DNA of 64,000 nt from Lingula anatina (lineage: Eukaryota; Brachiopoda; Lingulata; Lingulida; Lingulidae), in NCBI RefSeq assembly GCF_001039355.2, contig NW_019774781.1, forward strand, positions 375,519 to 439,518, in the 5' to 3' direction. Made by a program: the position numbers and the translations under genes. Under the pieces are notes generated by a model. The model made no database searches and was not told the DNA's origin. It saw only the letters and a program-made list of their open reading frames with translations. Every line of letters starts with the position of its first letter. Position 1 is the first letter of the stretch. Positions 36,586 to 49,738 of the stretch are shown here, in pieces.

Positions 36586-39500
36586 AACTCTCATTAAAGA
36601 GATAGTTATGATTAGGTATTTATTTTCAATTAGAATAATACACTTAAGGAATTGTGTATTAACCCCACTGTATGATAGGTATATTACAGGCCACAAACTT
36701 AAAGTTAGCATTATAACAATGTAGCTCTTTCATATTAGTCACAATGTCGGTATATTACAGGTCATATAGACTTTACAGTAGAAGTGGAGCGTGCTCTCCG
36801 CGTCCTAGATGGCGCCATATTAGTCGTCTGTGCTGTGGGCGGAGTCCAGTGTCAGACGATGACAGTGGACAGACAGATGAGGCGTTACAAGGTTCCGTGT
36901 GTGACTTTTTTGAACAAAATGGATCGATTGGGGGCGGATCACTACAGTGCTTTAACACAAATGAGGTACTGTTTAACTTGATTTTTCTTCTTTTTTTTTT
37001 CTTTTTCTTTTTTTTTTTTTTTTTTTCAGAAAATGGGATCTTGTGCTGGGGTTAAAGTTTTTTTTTCATTTGCCCCTCAATTTGGTTTTAATTTTCAGAC
37101 CCAGTTGGTCTACTTCTGTTCGAGGTGCTTTTATAGTAGTCCACTTAAAAAAAATTTAAAGTTGGTATTGGTTAAAAACGTCACTTTCTTGTTATGAACA
37201 CCGTTGCAGTGTTTCATTTACTGGATGTAACACTTCAAATTGGTTCAAAATTTAATTTTTTGTCAACAAAATGTCCTGGCTAATTTTTAGACTTAATGTG
37301 AAATGAGTCTTTATTTAAAACATATTGGCGAAGTATTATTATTATTATTATTTTTTTTTTTATTATGTCTTCTTTTTCTTCAATCTTCAGAAAACGGCTG
37401 GAGCATAACTGTGCGTTTGTCACGTTACCAGTAGGCAGAGAGTCCCAACACAGTGGGGTCATTGACCTCATAGAAGAGAAAATGTTGACTTTTAATGAGC
37501 CATTTGGGTAGGTGGTGATTAGGCCCTCTTTACACTAGATGGCCTCCTTTCTGCTTCCTGCAGTATGACCCCCTGTTTGAGAATTAAAAAAGCAATACTT
37601 TATGTGCCGCCAACTGGCCAGTCATTGAGCATTTACTGTGCATCCAAAGCGGTGCTTTTGCCTCTCTTCTATGACCAAAGCAATGCCAGAAAGTCCGCTG
37701 TCCAGTGTAAAGGGGATTTAGAGAAAGATATCATTCTTTTTTTCTTGCTTTCAAACATAGAAGAAGAAGGGTTTTTTCTTGTCATTTGATGTAATTTTTG
37801 GTAAAGGGTAAAAACTTGAAAATTTTGTCACTTGAAAATTAGTTAATATTTTTAAATGCATGAATCTGACACGACCATATTGAGTGATAAAGAGGCCCAT
37901 TTTAAGGATCGACAAAATTTTCAAAGTGAAAAAAAGTATCAGCAGTGAATCTGCTTCCAACAAAATTTTCAAGACTGTACTGAGGTGATTTCTTTGTCTA
38001 CTAAAACCAGGTCATCTTTATATTTTCTAAAGTATTTTTATTGTATTGGAGTGCTATCCAGTAAGCAGTTTTTTTTTTCTCATACTTTTATGTGATTCTA
38101 ATGTGATGGCTGACATTCCATATAAACTTATTACAGTACAAATGTTGTGGCGGATGCCATCCCAGCAGACATGTTGGCTGAAGTAAAGGAAAGGAGGCAA
38201 GAGCTGATAGAGTGCGTGGCCAACGCAGACGATCATTTAGGGGAGATCTTTTTGGAGGAGAGGACACCTACCATTCTGGAAATAAAGGTAACCAGGAAAC
38301 TTCCGAAAGAAGCATGTTCATATGTGTTGAATGAATGAATTAATGTGTGACTGGGATAAAATTTTTGAGTTGATGGACACTATGAATAGAAGGAAGCTTG
38401 GAGAGGTAAGCTGAGAAGTTGCACACACACAGACGGGTAAAAAGGTTGAGTTTAAATTAAATTATTATTAATTTAATTGAATTATTTTGATGGATTGACT
38501 GATGGTCTAAAGTACAGTTCATCAACTTGATTTTTTTTTTTAATTTTGAGAGTGGTACAGGTGTAATTATGTATTTAACAATTTGATTGTTTGTTGATGG
38601 ATTTGTTGGACAAAAGTTTTATTGTTTACCTCTATTTTCTTCAAGTTTGGTTACTGAGAACTTGGGAAGGGTTGGTTGGTTGATCAAGTGTTTTATAGAC
38701 CAGCAGGGGCGGATCCAGAGCTATTTACTGACAGTCTTCCAAAATTTCTTTGTTGGTCCATCCTCCAATTTTGACCGTCTTCCAACAGAAAAAATTAGAT
38801 ACCCATCAAATGTTTACTTGAAAATCTGACCGTCTTCTGGAAGACCCAAAAGACGGCCTAAATCTGCCGCTGACCAAAGCACAATTGATCAACTTGATTT
38901 TTTTTCAAACTCAGTGAGTAAAAAGGGAATACAGAAACAGATGTAGAACAATTTTAAGTACGGTCCTCTTCCATTCAGGCGGCCATAAGAAGAGCAGTGA
39001 TAAGTCAACAGTTTAATCCGGTCTTCTGTGGATCAGCACTGAAAAATAAAGGCGTCCAACCTCTTCTGGACGGGGTGGTTGATTACTTGCCAAATCCTAC
39101 AGAAGTTGAAAACTTTGGGATGGTGGAAAACAAAGACCCTTCTGGGAAAAAGTAAGTAGCATATTGAGGTCCAAAGTGAAATTTTGTTATCAGGTTTTGA
39201 AAGCATTAATAACATTGAATTTTATTGAAATTGAATTTTAATACTTTGCAAGTTTATGAGAAAAAAAATTAGTCCACATTGACTCGAGAATCAAGAAAGA
39301 CTAGTAGTCCCACAAGTGAAATACTTTGTGCCCATTTCACAACTAGAAAGACATTGGCAATGTTTCATACCAACACATTATTTATTCATTATTAGACTTT
39401 AATAATTATGGATTATGGATTTGTCTTTACTAGAAAATAGACTGAAGTCAGGGCTTGACACTAACTTTTTTCCGTACTGGCCCGAGATATTGGTAAATAT

Positions 39501-40783
39501 TGCAAGGATGATTTGACACATGACCTTTTACTTGCTCTTTGGGCCAGTGACCACATCGATTCAATGGCCCTAGGTTGGTTTTCATTGGCCCAGGGCCAGT
39601 GGGCCACCCTTAATGTCAAGTCCTGCAAAGAAGTAACAATTAACACCAATTTTCAGGCTAAAGTGATTTTGTGTAAATAGCACCAAGTTGAGACGGTTCC
39701 ATCTGAAGAGAAACCGGACCATTTGTTCCTTAGAAAAAATTAGTTTTTCATCATCTCTTTTCTGTGGAGACTTGTTTGCTAACTGTGAAGCATGGTGCTT
39801 TGAGGTTTTTATTGTGCCCAGCTAACATAGGCCAGGGTGTTTTTACGGGAATTGCCCTCATATGGTGACAAGGTAGTCATTAAGACGGCTCTAGGAGGAA
39901 GATTTGAAATGTCACATCTCGTGGCAAAAAAAAAAAAAAAATCAGTTACTCAGTTCTGAACTGATTGTGTACTTTTTTATTATGACTTTTTTTTTCAGGA
40001 CCACAGTGGAGAAAGTAAAACTGGATCCTACCAGGACCCAAAAAAATCCTCTCTTGGCGCTGGCATTTAAATTGGAGGTGAGCAGACTTCAGCTTTTTCC
40101 ACAGAAATGTGGAATTTTGCATTCTTTAATTCAATGCTGATTGTTCCTGAGATTCATCAAGATCTGCAATTAAATCTGGTTTCGAGTTTTTTTTTTAACC
40201 AAGGCTCATGACTGGGTGAGACAGCATGCAGAAATTAGTATAAGCTCCGTTGAGTTGGTTAAGGACGTCATTTGCGTTGAGTGTTGGTGCAATTCGCAAG
40301 CTACCATGTTGCCATGCAGTAAATACTACATCGATCTCCTCTAATTCTTGATAGAGTTGACAACCAGTGAACTGCGTGGTTAAAATGTTGCAGTGATGTG
40401 TATTCATGTTGAAGAGTGCCAGAAGTTTGTTCATATGTTAACCAGTTACAGTTACGAAACTCAAATTAAGTCCCATTGTTGTTACCCAATACCATGGACG
40501 TTCACATATATATATAAAGCATAGAAACAGTTTGAATAGCGTGTACCCACAGACAGAGAAAATGTCAATGAAATATTGTTTTCTATTATTGTTTGGATCC
40601 AATTTAAAGATATCTCATTTTACAACAAGCACATGATTTGATACTAAAGCAAAGATGTCGTAGAATTTTGGTCAGCTGACTGTCATGTGATGACTGAATG
40701 GCACGCCACGCCTCATAGGTAGAAACCATGTGAAATTGTGCAGCCTCTAATGAAACTTTTTTTTCACCATTTTTTTACAATTC

Positions 40784-40815
<32 letters not shown>

Positions 40816-43800
40816 GTTCCAGGCTGGTAAGTTTGGGCAGCTGACCTACATGAGAGTCTATCAAGGATGTATCGCAAAAGGAAGTACGCTCTTAAACACG
40901 AGAACTGGGAAGAAAATCCGTGTGGCCCGACTGGTGCGAGTCCACTGCGACACAATGGAGGTTAGTTTTTTTATGATAATTAATTCCTCATACAACAACT
41001 AAAATAAGTATTTCAGTGTTTAACAGGACACCTTCATCAGGGAAAGAGGTTACAGGTGTTACAATATAGTTTCCTTTTTATACATTGAAAGGATGTTTTG
41101 GCTTTTTAAGCAGCAGGGCTAAACAGGTCTGTAGGTTTAAAGTTTTGCAAACCGAGGCTGTTTCTATCACAATTTCTGTGAGGTTTGGTATAATAGCCAC
41201 TTATAGATTTTTCATGTCTGCTCAGGGCATGTTCCCAGTGATACTTGTTCCCATGTAGATTGATCCAACTCTGCTTGGGACACTCCCGAAATGCAATCAG
41301 ATGAGCTGAATGACACCCCTCCAGGAGCTGCAAGGGGGCGATTAATTTTCATGTGCATTTGCACTCCAAACTGCCAGAAGCTGAGCACACACACAAGTTT
41401 ATAGTCCCTTAGGGACCATTCCCACAGATATTTGGATCAATCTAACTCCCTGGGGAGTCTCACTATATTGCTGTCAACTTGGCTGGCTTAAATGTCTGTC
41501 ACGCCTAGTAAAGCTGTTAGGGGGTAATTATCTTTACCCTAGCCGATTCGGTAGGCGTGACAGACATTTAAGCCGGTCAGTTGATAACAATTTAGTAAGA
41601 CTCCCCAGGAAGTTAGATCGATACAGATGGATCGATCCATGTATGGGAACCCAGTCTTACTCCTGGAGGCGTGTCATTCAGTTAATGTGATCGTATTCAG
41701 TGCAAGCCCCTCCCCGGGAAAAATCAATATATGTAGAACAATATTTTTATTGGAAACACACCCCTTAATTTTTTTTAAATTCTTTTTGGTGTGATTTCAG
41801 ACATTAACAGAGGCATACGCTGGAGATATCTGTGCTTTGTTTGGCGTGGAATGTGCCAGTGGTGACAGCTTCGTAGACTCTGCCAAATTTGCTAATATGT
41901 CCATGGTAAGTGACAATGATCTTTGACAACATCATAATTTGTAGACACCTACCTTTGCAAATATGTCCATGGTAAATGATGATGATATTTGACAATGTCA
42001 AGGAAATAAGTTATTTATATACCTGTGATAGGTAACGGTAATTGTAGATACTACCAAATTTGCAACAGTGCCTACGGTTATTGACAATGATCTTTGACAA
42101 CACCATGTTTTGTTGACACAAACACCTTTAAGTTAGTTATATACCTGTTTTAAGTGACAGTGATTGTAGACAACACCATTTTAATTTGTGGATGCAAATT
42201 AGTGAGTTTACCTGACCATAGAAAGTGACAAGGATCATAGATGTTCCCATTTATGTTTACTAAATTAATTGTTGATTTACTTCTGGTAAACCTGTGTTTA
42301 GGTCATGTAGTATAAAGCAGTGTTGATTCAAAAGTAAATTGGCATCAATACAATGGCATCATGTCAGAACTTGCGTGAATATTTATTAGTATATGATACT
42401 GTTAATCAGTGAGGAGCTTTCCCGACTATTGGCGGATCCCCAGCTTTTTGGGAGCCAAAAATATCACTCCTGAGTTTGATGCAGAGGGCCCCCCTGGCCC
42501 CCACGCCATATGTTCAGACTTTTTGACTAAACGGCCATCTCAATCCTGTGTTAATACAGTGTCTATTATTGGTTATTTTCTAGGAACCTATTCATGTGCC
42601 TGAGCCTGTGATAGCTATGTCAATCAAATGCGAAGACTCCAAAAAGGCAGACAATTTCTCGAAAGGAATAGCGCGTTTTACGCGGGAGGACCCTACCTTC
42701 AGAATGGAATACGATGAAGAACACAGGGAAAGCATTGTGATGGGAATGGGAGAGCTGCATTTGGATATATACTCTCAGGTTTGTATGGGTGCATGCATGC
42801 ATATGTGCATGCATGTTTTTTTTTCCTGTGTGTGTGTGAGAGAGAGAGTGAATGCCTTTTTTTTCAAATCTGTTATCAATTACTGTGACATAAGAGACTA
42901 TTTTGCTAAAACAAAATTTCTAACTATAAATGTATTTTGTGCATGTGTATATTTGTGTGAGAGAGAGCAAATTCTTATTTGAAGACAATGTGTGAACTAA
43001 CATGCCCATGTAGCTCTAGAATTTGGCATGTTTACAAGGGCTTTTTTGTTGGTAGCAATGTCAAAAGTAAAAATGATTGAATCCGATGAAAAAGTCATAT
43101 GTTTCTTAAAGACAGTCTCAGTGGGTNTTTTAAGTTTTGCAAACCGAGGCTGTTTCTATCACAATTTCTGTGAGGTTTGGTATAATAGCCACTTATAGAT
43201 TTTTTCATGTCTGCTCTAGGGCATTTTCCCAGTGATACTTGTTCCCATGTAGATTGGTCCAACTCTGCCTGGGACACTCTGAAATGCAATCAGATGAACT
43301 GAATGACACCCCTCCAGGAGCTGCAAGGGGGCGATTAATTTTCACGTGCATTTGCACTCCAAACTGCCAGAAGCTGAGCAGACACACAAGTTTATCGTCC
43401 CTTAGGGACCATTCCCACAGATATTTGGATCAATCTAACTCCCTGGGGAGTCTCACTATATTGCTGTCAATTTGGCTGGCTTAAATGTCTGTCACGCCTA
43501 GTAAAGCTGTTAGGGGGTAATTATCTTTACCCTAGCTGATTCGGTAGGCGTGACAGACATTTAAGCCGGTTAGTTGATAACAATTTAGTGAGACTCCCCA
43601 GGGAGGTAGATCGATACAGATAGATCGATCTATGTATGGGAACCCAGTCTTACTCCTGGAGGCGTGTCATTCAGTTAATGTGATCGTATTCAGCGCAAGC
43701 CCCTCCCCGGGAAAAATCGATATATGAAGAACAATATTTTTATTGGAAACACACCCCTTAATTTTTTTAAAATTCTTTTTGGTGTGATTTCAGACATTAA

Positions 43801-46558
43801 CAGAGGCATACGCTGGAGATATCTGTGCTTTGTTTGGCGTGGAATGTGCCAGTGGTGACAGCTTCGTAGACTCTGCCAAATTTGCTAATATGTCCATGGT
43901 AAGTGACAATGATCTTTGACAACATCATAATTTGTAGACACCTACCTTTGCAAATATATCCATGGTAAATGATGATGATATTTGACAATGTCAAGGAAAT
44001 AAGTTATTTATATACCTGTGATAGGTAACGGTAATTGTAGATACTACCAAATTTGCAACAGTGCCTACGGTTATTGACAATGATCTTTGACAACACCATG
44101 TTTTGTTGACACAAACACCTTTAAGTTAGTTATATACCTGTTTTAAGTGACAGTGATTGTAGACAACACCATTTTAATTTGTGGATGCAAATTAGTGAGT
44201 TTACCTGACCATAGAAAGTGACAAGGATCATAGATGTTCCCGTTTATGTTTACTAAATTAATTGTTGATTTACTTCTGGTAAACCTGTGTTTAGGTCATG
44301 AAATATGAAGCAGTGTTGATTCAAAAGTAAATTGGCATCAATACAATGGCATCATGTCAGAACTTGTGTGAATATTTATTAGTATATGATACTGTTAATC
44401 AGTGAGGAGCTTTCCCGACTACTGGCGGATCCCCAGCTTTTTGGGAGCCAAAAATATCACTCCTGAGTTTGATGCAGAGGGCCCCCCCTGGCCCCCACGC
44501 CATATGTTCAGACTTTTTGACTAAACGGCCATCTCAATCCTGTGTTAATACAGTGTCTATTATTGGTTATTTTCTAGGAACCTATTCATGTGCCTGAGCC
44601 TGTGATAGCTATGTCAATCAAATGCGAAGACTCCAAAAAGGCAGACAATTTCTCGAAAGGAATAGCGCGTTTTACGCGGGAGGACCCTACCTTCAGAATG
44701 GAATACGATGAGGAACACAGGGAAAGCATTGTAATGGGGATGGGAGAGCTGCATTTGGATATATACTCTCAGGTTTGTATGGGTGCATGCATGCGTATGT
44801 GCATGCATGTTTTTTTTTCCTGTGTGTGAGAGAGAGAGAGAGAGTGAATGCCCTTTTTTTCAAATCTGTTATCAATTACTGTGACATAAGTGACTATTTT
44901 GCTAAAACAAAAATTCTAACTATAAATGTATTTTGTGCATGTGTGTATTTGTGTGAGAGAGAGCAAATTCTTATTCGAAGGCAATGTGTGAACTAACATG
45001 CTCATGTTAACATGCTAGAATTTGGCATGTTTACAAGGGCTTTTTTGTTGGTAGCAATGTCAAAAGTAAAAATGATTGAATCCGGTGAAAAAGTCATATG
45101 TTTCTTAAAAGACCAAACATATTAAAAAACCTCAGAGGCATGATGTTTTTCAGTATTTTTCTACGACCATTTCAAAAGATAGAAAAGACATAGAAGAACT
45201 ATTGTCATGGTGTGATTAAATTTGTGATTTCAGAGACTGGAAAAAGAGTATGGCGCTAAGGTGATATTGGGAAAACCACGAGTTGCTTTCAGAGAGACAT
45301 TACAAGCACCATGCGAGTAAGCCTTTATTTAGTATAGTGGAGAAGTAAAATGGGATAAAAATGAAAGTAAATAAAAATTGAAAAAAAAAATAAAATAATA
45401 AATGATAGTTAACAAGCTTAAGGCATCAGTTTTCCAATCATCAGTAAGGGTTTTTTTATAAGCTTTTCAGGTTTGCAAGAAACTATTTATTACAGCTTGT
45501 TATTTATGGCTTCATATTGAGAGTTTAACATTGTTTTGCTTCAGTGAAACTGGATTTTCGGTGTGTAAAGATTGGAAAAAGTAAATTGTTTCTAATAAGA
45601 CTCCCATGTTTTTTGTTTTTTTTTAACTCGGAGGCATGCATTTCAATCCTTCACACAACGAAAAACATGCCTCAGGTAAAAATCACCTTTTGTTTTTTTA
45701 AGCAGCCATTTTTTAACCATCTTTGCCAAGGAGATGATGAAAAACTTATCATAAACATAATATTGTATATATATAATAATATTGCCTTTGTCAATATCTG
45801 TATATATATATTTGTCATCTTAAGCTGCCTTTTTACAAGTGTCCACCTTGAATTCCAGATCATGATAAGATCATTCTTAATATTTTAAAGATTATTTATT
45901 TATTCATTAATATTTTTTCTATAAATTTAGTTTTGTTTTGTTTTTTTCTCCAGGTTTGACTATCTCCACAAACGTCAGAGTGGTGGACAGGGGCAGTATG
46001 GAAGAGTTATTGGAATTGTTGAAGTAAGTCCACCCACCTGCCAAAAATGTATTTTCCTTATAGCCAGAGACCTAGTTAACAATATTTTCAACCAAGCAAA
46101 AATTTTGAGATTAACCAATTTGGACAATGAGTTAAAAAATTGGTGGGAAAAAAAGTTAATTGTTTCTATATAAAAGTTAATTGTTTATATGTTTTGACCC
46201 TTCATCAGAAAGTGTTGATCACATGACTGAATTCTGGAAACAGCTCACTTTCCCACTATCTTAATACAAAAGGCAACAAAATTGCATGCGTAGAAAAGAA
46301 AAAAATGCTTTGGCAAATCTCTTATTATAAAAGAATACAGATATGATATTTAAATATGTGTAAAGAAGGTATTTCACCTTAAACTGTATTTGAAAGTAAA
46401 ACAACCAATGCAAGACACTTTACAAAATATTCAGATAATTTTTGATTTCCATCTTTTAGCCTCTCCCTATAGAACAGAATACAGAGCTGGAATTTTACGA
46501 CGAGTGCACAGGAACCAATGTGCCCAAAGGATACATGCCAGGCATTGAGAAGGTTAAC

Positions 46559-46589
<31 letters not shown>

Positions 46590-49500
46590 CCAGAAGTAGT
46601 AATAATTTATTCCGACTTCCAATTTTTTTAGCAGAATTCTGACTTAGGCAGCCTTCTTACCTGTGGTGTCCATGCCAACAAACCATAACTGCCTACCTTT
46701 TTCTCACAATATGTATCGAGTGGCTCCAAAATTTTTTTTAATAAAAAAAAAAAAAAGAAAAAAAATCAGTTAATTTTAAAGTTAAATAACTTAAGCCATT
46801 ATTGAAGATATTGCAATGAAAATTGGGATATTTTAGGAAAATGAGGTTTTTAATAAATGCTAAAATTTTCATGACTCTACCTTTTCTTAGTTTTGCTACA
46901 GCAAAAAAGATTATAATTTTTTTTAACTTAAAAAGTTCAAAAATGCCATGCTGGCCTATATGACAGGTGCCTGTGTCTTGCAGTTTTGACAGCTTTCAGT
47001 GTATTTTTGATTTTATGATAATACCAAAACTGTTTCACTTTAACACTTGAAAAATTCACAGGTGAGCAATAATAATCTATCAGTAATAATGTATAAAGCA
47101 AAACTCACATTTTGCGTTAACTGTTGTAACGTATTGAAATTACTAACTTTTTGGAGCCACCTGATATAGTATACTAGTAGTAATAATAAGAGTAACAAAA
47201 TTAGAGACTTCACATTTTTTATGGCATGACATTGCAGACTTTACAAACCCACTACTTATCCAATGTCTTTATAAAAGAGACAGTGAAATATGCATTTGAA
47301 ATTGTTGGTTTGATTTTAATTCAGCTCTGTCTTTCCAGGGTTTTAGGACTACAGCAACAAAGGGTCCTTTGATAGGAAAACCAGTTTCAGGAATATCATT
47401 TACAATAAGAGATGGTATGATATCTTTGGTGTTGATAGAATTATTGATGAAGAGCAGTTGATTGCTGCTTTTTTTAGTGTAAAAAGTCAGTAGGGATGGG
47501 AGAAGGAGGTTAGTGGTTGAGATGAAAGGTCCCTAAACCCGAATAACTTTTCCCTTGTTGACCAGGGACAACAGACTGCCTCTTTAAATTGAATATAGAA
47601 AATTATGTTAGTTGAATGGGAGCTTTGCAAACTTTGAATCAAATTATTCTAGATGTAGAGCAAGCACTAAACCTTTATAAAGAGGAAATCAGATTTTCCA
47701 GATAAGGGGAGACTTTTCTCACTGATCAATTTACAAAATATTAAATCATGTTGAATTTGAGTTTTCCATCTTTTGAGTCACACTCCTAATGGAGACTGAT
47801 GTTTTTCACTCATAAGAGTAAAAAATAGAAATTAATAACTGAAAGAAAAGCATTTACAGATTTAATATTGTTTTGTGACGGACATGATTAAGAGAAAAAT
47901 TTTAAAATTGGCTGGAACTTTTATTTGTTGTGCATTAATGTCTAAAGCGAGTTGTATGTCACTCCTCAGTTTAAAATAAAGACCTGAATTCTTTCCAGGG
48001 GCCAGCCACAGTGTGGACTCCAGTGAGTATTCCTTCTTCTGTGCCGCTGAGGGAGCAATGAAGCAAGGTAGGGTTTATCAAGATGGCATTGAAAATGGGA
48101 TTCCCTTGTGAAGTAGCCCCCCCCCCCCCCCCCCCAAGCCTCAGGGCTTGAGAGAGAATTGCTCTCCCCTTTTTGCCCTCCCAGCAACTCGCCCCCCTCC
48201 AAAAGCGTTAATGAAAACAAAGACTTAACGAGACAAAAACCAGCAAATTTTCACTCCCTAGGAACTAAATTTACATATTTAACAAGCAAAGGATCGGGGG
48301 CATTTTTTTTTTTAAATTTCAATTCTAGCCTGTCACCCCTTCCCCTTACCTACCCTGTACCAGAAGTGTTTAATATATTTTTGTAATTTGGACCCAGACA
48401 CATTTTAGTTGTGTTACCATTAATAATTTTCATTTCCAAACTGAAAACTATCCTCAGAATTAGCATCTTTCAACTCTTGGCTTCCATTGAATCGCTATAG
48501 TTATTCATATTCAGTTGAATTTGAATTTTAGTCATATTCTAGTTGGCAGGACTGAAAGTTTTATCTTACTACTGCTTGTCTTTTTACAACTAAATTTGTT
48601 TGCCACTTTAATTTATTTCCAGTGTATGAGAATGGGCAGTGGCAAATTTTAGAGCCTGTCATGACTGTTGAAGTGATGGGGCCTATGGAAAATCACGGGA
48701 CCATGTTGCACACGTTACAGACTAGGTCCGCCATTATAACAGGAACAGACCAAGTTGCAGGCTACAGTATTATTTATGCTGAGGTAAAACCTGTGGATTT
48801 TATCAATGAAATTAAGCAACCAATCAATTTTTGTTTTACAAAGGCTGTGGCCAGGGCTTTAACCAGGAGACTGAATGCATTATGGGCCATAGCAGAGACT
48901 TAACTGCTAAGGGCCATTCCCATTGAAACTATTGTTCTAGACACGTCTCCTCGAGTAGCTAGTGGGTGATCAACTGTCTTGTGCAGTCGGCTTCTGGAAG
49001 AATGATGTGATTTTTTTCTTCAGTCAACAGCTAATATTGAGATTTTAGTTTTTGCCTCCAATATTTCAATGTCTATTAGGACATCTTCTTCGGGGAATGA
49101 GGCTATCCAGGTGAATATTATTAAATTATTAGCTGTTGACTGAAGAAAAAAATCACGTCATTCTTATAACTTAACACAGCTGATGAAATTCTTCTCTGGC
49201 TTCGGGAATTTTTTTCACTTTGTTATGAGTGCTACTGACTGCACACACAGGCTAACTTGAGTAGACATGATAAAGTTAATATGACTGCATTCAGCAAGAG
49301 TCCCCACAAAGCTGGACCGATCTACGTAGAACCATATTTTCCTTGGGAAGACAATAATATTCTCATGGGTTATTTTCACCTCAGAGAATTTGATTCATTG
49401 TCTTAAGTGGAGAAAAAGTCTTTTAAAATATTTGTGATGTTCCTCTTAAGTGGCTAAATTTTGTAGGTTTTGTTTGCCCTAGAAAGGATTTTTGCCTTAA

Positions 49501-49738
49501 TATGTGGTATTTCGCTTCAAGACTTTTTACTGAATATGTTTTTTTAATATCATTTCAGGCGCCTCTTAATGAAATGTTTGGATATTCAATAGAACTGCGC
49601 AAAGTTACGCGAGGAGAAGGAGAGTTTTCCATGGAGTTTGCTCGCTACTGCGTTGCCACACACAAAACACAAACTGAGCTTATACGAGAATATCAGAAAG
49701 AAAAAGGAATTGACTTAAAGACAAAGAAAAGACAATAA
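31585..49738 (+). CDS. GFM1: Mitochondrial elongation factor G (translocase), with duplicated exons in the assembly
   Basis: GTPase that moves tRNA and mRNA on the mitochondrial ribosome. Exons: 31585-31653, [2-6, see copies], 38137-38287, 38979-39151, 39999-40077, 40823-40960, [11-12, see copies], 45234-45316, 45954-46023, 46460-46552, 47339-47414, 47999-48067, 48623-48783, 49559-49738. Using one copy of each duplicated set gives 754 codons (753 aa), the family's usual length, in frame throughout. Exon 1 encodes an Arg-rich, acid-free presequence ([13 protein letters not shown]). G-domain motifs: AHIDSGKTT (G1), RGITIQSA (G2), DTPGHIDF across the exon 4/5 join (G3), NKMD (G4), [10 protein letters not shown] (G5). 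Later exons carry domain II ([11 protein letters not shown]), [18 protein letters not shown], and the domain IV loop [10 protein letters not shown]. First ATG at 31585 chosen; upstream codons in frame lack ATG. AATAAA overlaps the stop. Confidence 0.95.
31850..32112. mobile_element. Composite foldback repeat in GFM1 intron 1
   Basis: TCCTGTAATGG plus CCGCCTCTCACAC at about 31967-31990 is inverted at about 32070-32105 (TGTGAGAGGCGG then CCATTACAGGA), with about 80 bp between. The left flank 31850-31935 is the inverse of the dispersed repeat at 35185-35275. Confidence 0.55.
32546..35183. repeat. GFM1: GFM1 exons 2-6, assembly copy C
   Basis: Exons 32555-32599, 32837-32956, 33511-33643, 33881-34085 and 34497-34613. 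Begins right after the N at 32545, at the exon-2 acceptor, and ends in poly-T at the N at 35184. Introns and exons match 35411-38070 throughout. Coding differences are mostly third-base changes, with a few residue changes (Pro/Arg and Thr/Ala in exon 2, Lys/Arg in exon 5). Confidence 0.92.
33649..33693. repeat. (TC)n microsatellite after GFM1 exon 4 (copy C)
   Basis: The CT run starts about 6 bp after the exon-4 donor. It is interrupted here, while the equivalent run at 36535-36582 in copy D is uninterrupted and slightly longer. Confidence 0.95.
35185..38070. repeat. GFM1: GFM1 exons 2-6, assembly copy D
   Basis: Exons 35420-35464, 35709-35828, 36396-36528, 36761-36965 and 37391-37507. This copy has about 225 bp of extra intron-1 sequence on the left (including a dispersed repeat at 35185-35275) and runs without a break into exon 7 at 38137. 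It is therefore the copy contiguous with the rest of the gene. Exon 6 ends in phase 2, matching exon 7. Confidence 0.92.
36535..36582. repeat. (TC)n microsatellite after GFM1 exon 4 (copy D)
   Basis: Uninterrupted CT run beginning about 6 bp after the donor at 36529. Length differs from copy C. Confidence 0.95.
41139..43108. repeat. GFM1: GFM1 exons 11-12, assembly copy E
   Basis: Exons 41801-41905 (ACA TTA ACA GAG..., 35 codons) and 42584-42778 (65 codons, containing [12 protein letters not shown] and [10 protein letters not shown]). The block matches 43130-45110 with few differences and is followed by about 17 unrelated bases and the N at 43126. Confidence 0.92.
41222..41757. mobile_element. 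Nested MITEs: outer CATTCCCAGTGA-type element with inner AGATCGATCTA-type foldback
   Basis: The outer ends are inverted: the left contains CTGAATGACACCCCTCCAGGAG and the right its inverse CTCCTGGAGGCGTGTCATTC. The inner element at about 41411-41655 is a near-complete foldback of about 245 bp: AGGGACCATTCCCA at the left, its diverged inverse at the right, arms with GGCTTAAATGTCTGTCACGC, and a centre with GGGGTAATTATC. It lies in GFM1 intron 10, and the assembly duplicate is at 43215-43745. Confidence 0.72.
43130..45110. repeat. GFM1: GFM1 exons 11-12, assembly copy F
   Basis: Exons 43794-43898 and 44578-44772, encoding the same residues as copy E. This copy runs on without a break to exon 13 at 45234. 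Copy E is contiguous with exon 10. Both together would repeat domain II/III residues, which no EF-G has. Confidence 0.92.
46557..46587. repeat. (AAT)n microsatellite
   Basis: About ten AAT/TAA units just after the GFM1 exon-15 donor. Confidence 0.93.
48907..49352. mobile_element. CATTCCCATTGA-type MITE with a nested foldback element
   Basis: The left end reads GGGCCATTCCCATTGAAACT. The right end, inverted, reads CTTCCCAAGGAAAATATGGT, then GTAGATCGG and GGGGACTCTTGCTGAATGCA. Nested inside at 48998-49165 is another inverted repeat: AAGAATGATGTGATTTTTTT through GTCAACAGCTAATA, with its inverse TATTAGCTGTTGACTGAAGA through CACGTCATTCTT. It lies in GFM1 intron 18. Confidence 0.68.

Noticed and set aside
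45544-45888. 114-codon frame in GFM1 intron 13
   Set aside because: Low-complexity Phe/Ile/Leu content from AT-rich intron DNA; no start context, and it lies between two firm GFM1 exons.
31585-49738. Reading the doubled GFM1 exons as a genuine internally duplicated EF-G
   Set aside because: Exon phases do not fit between copies, and one copy of each set gives exactly the family's normal length with all motifs in order.
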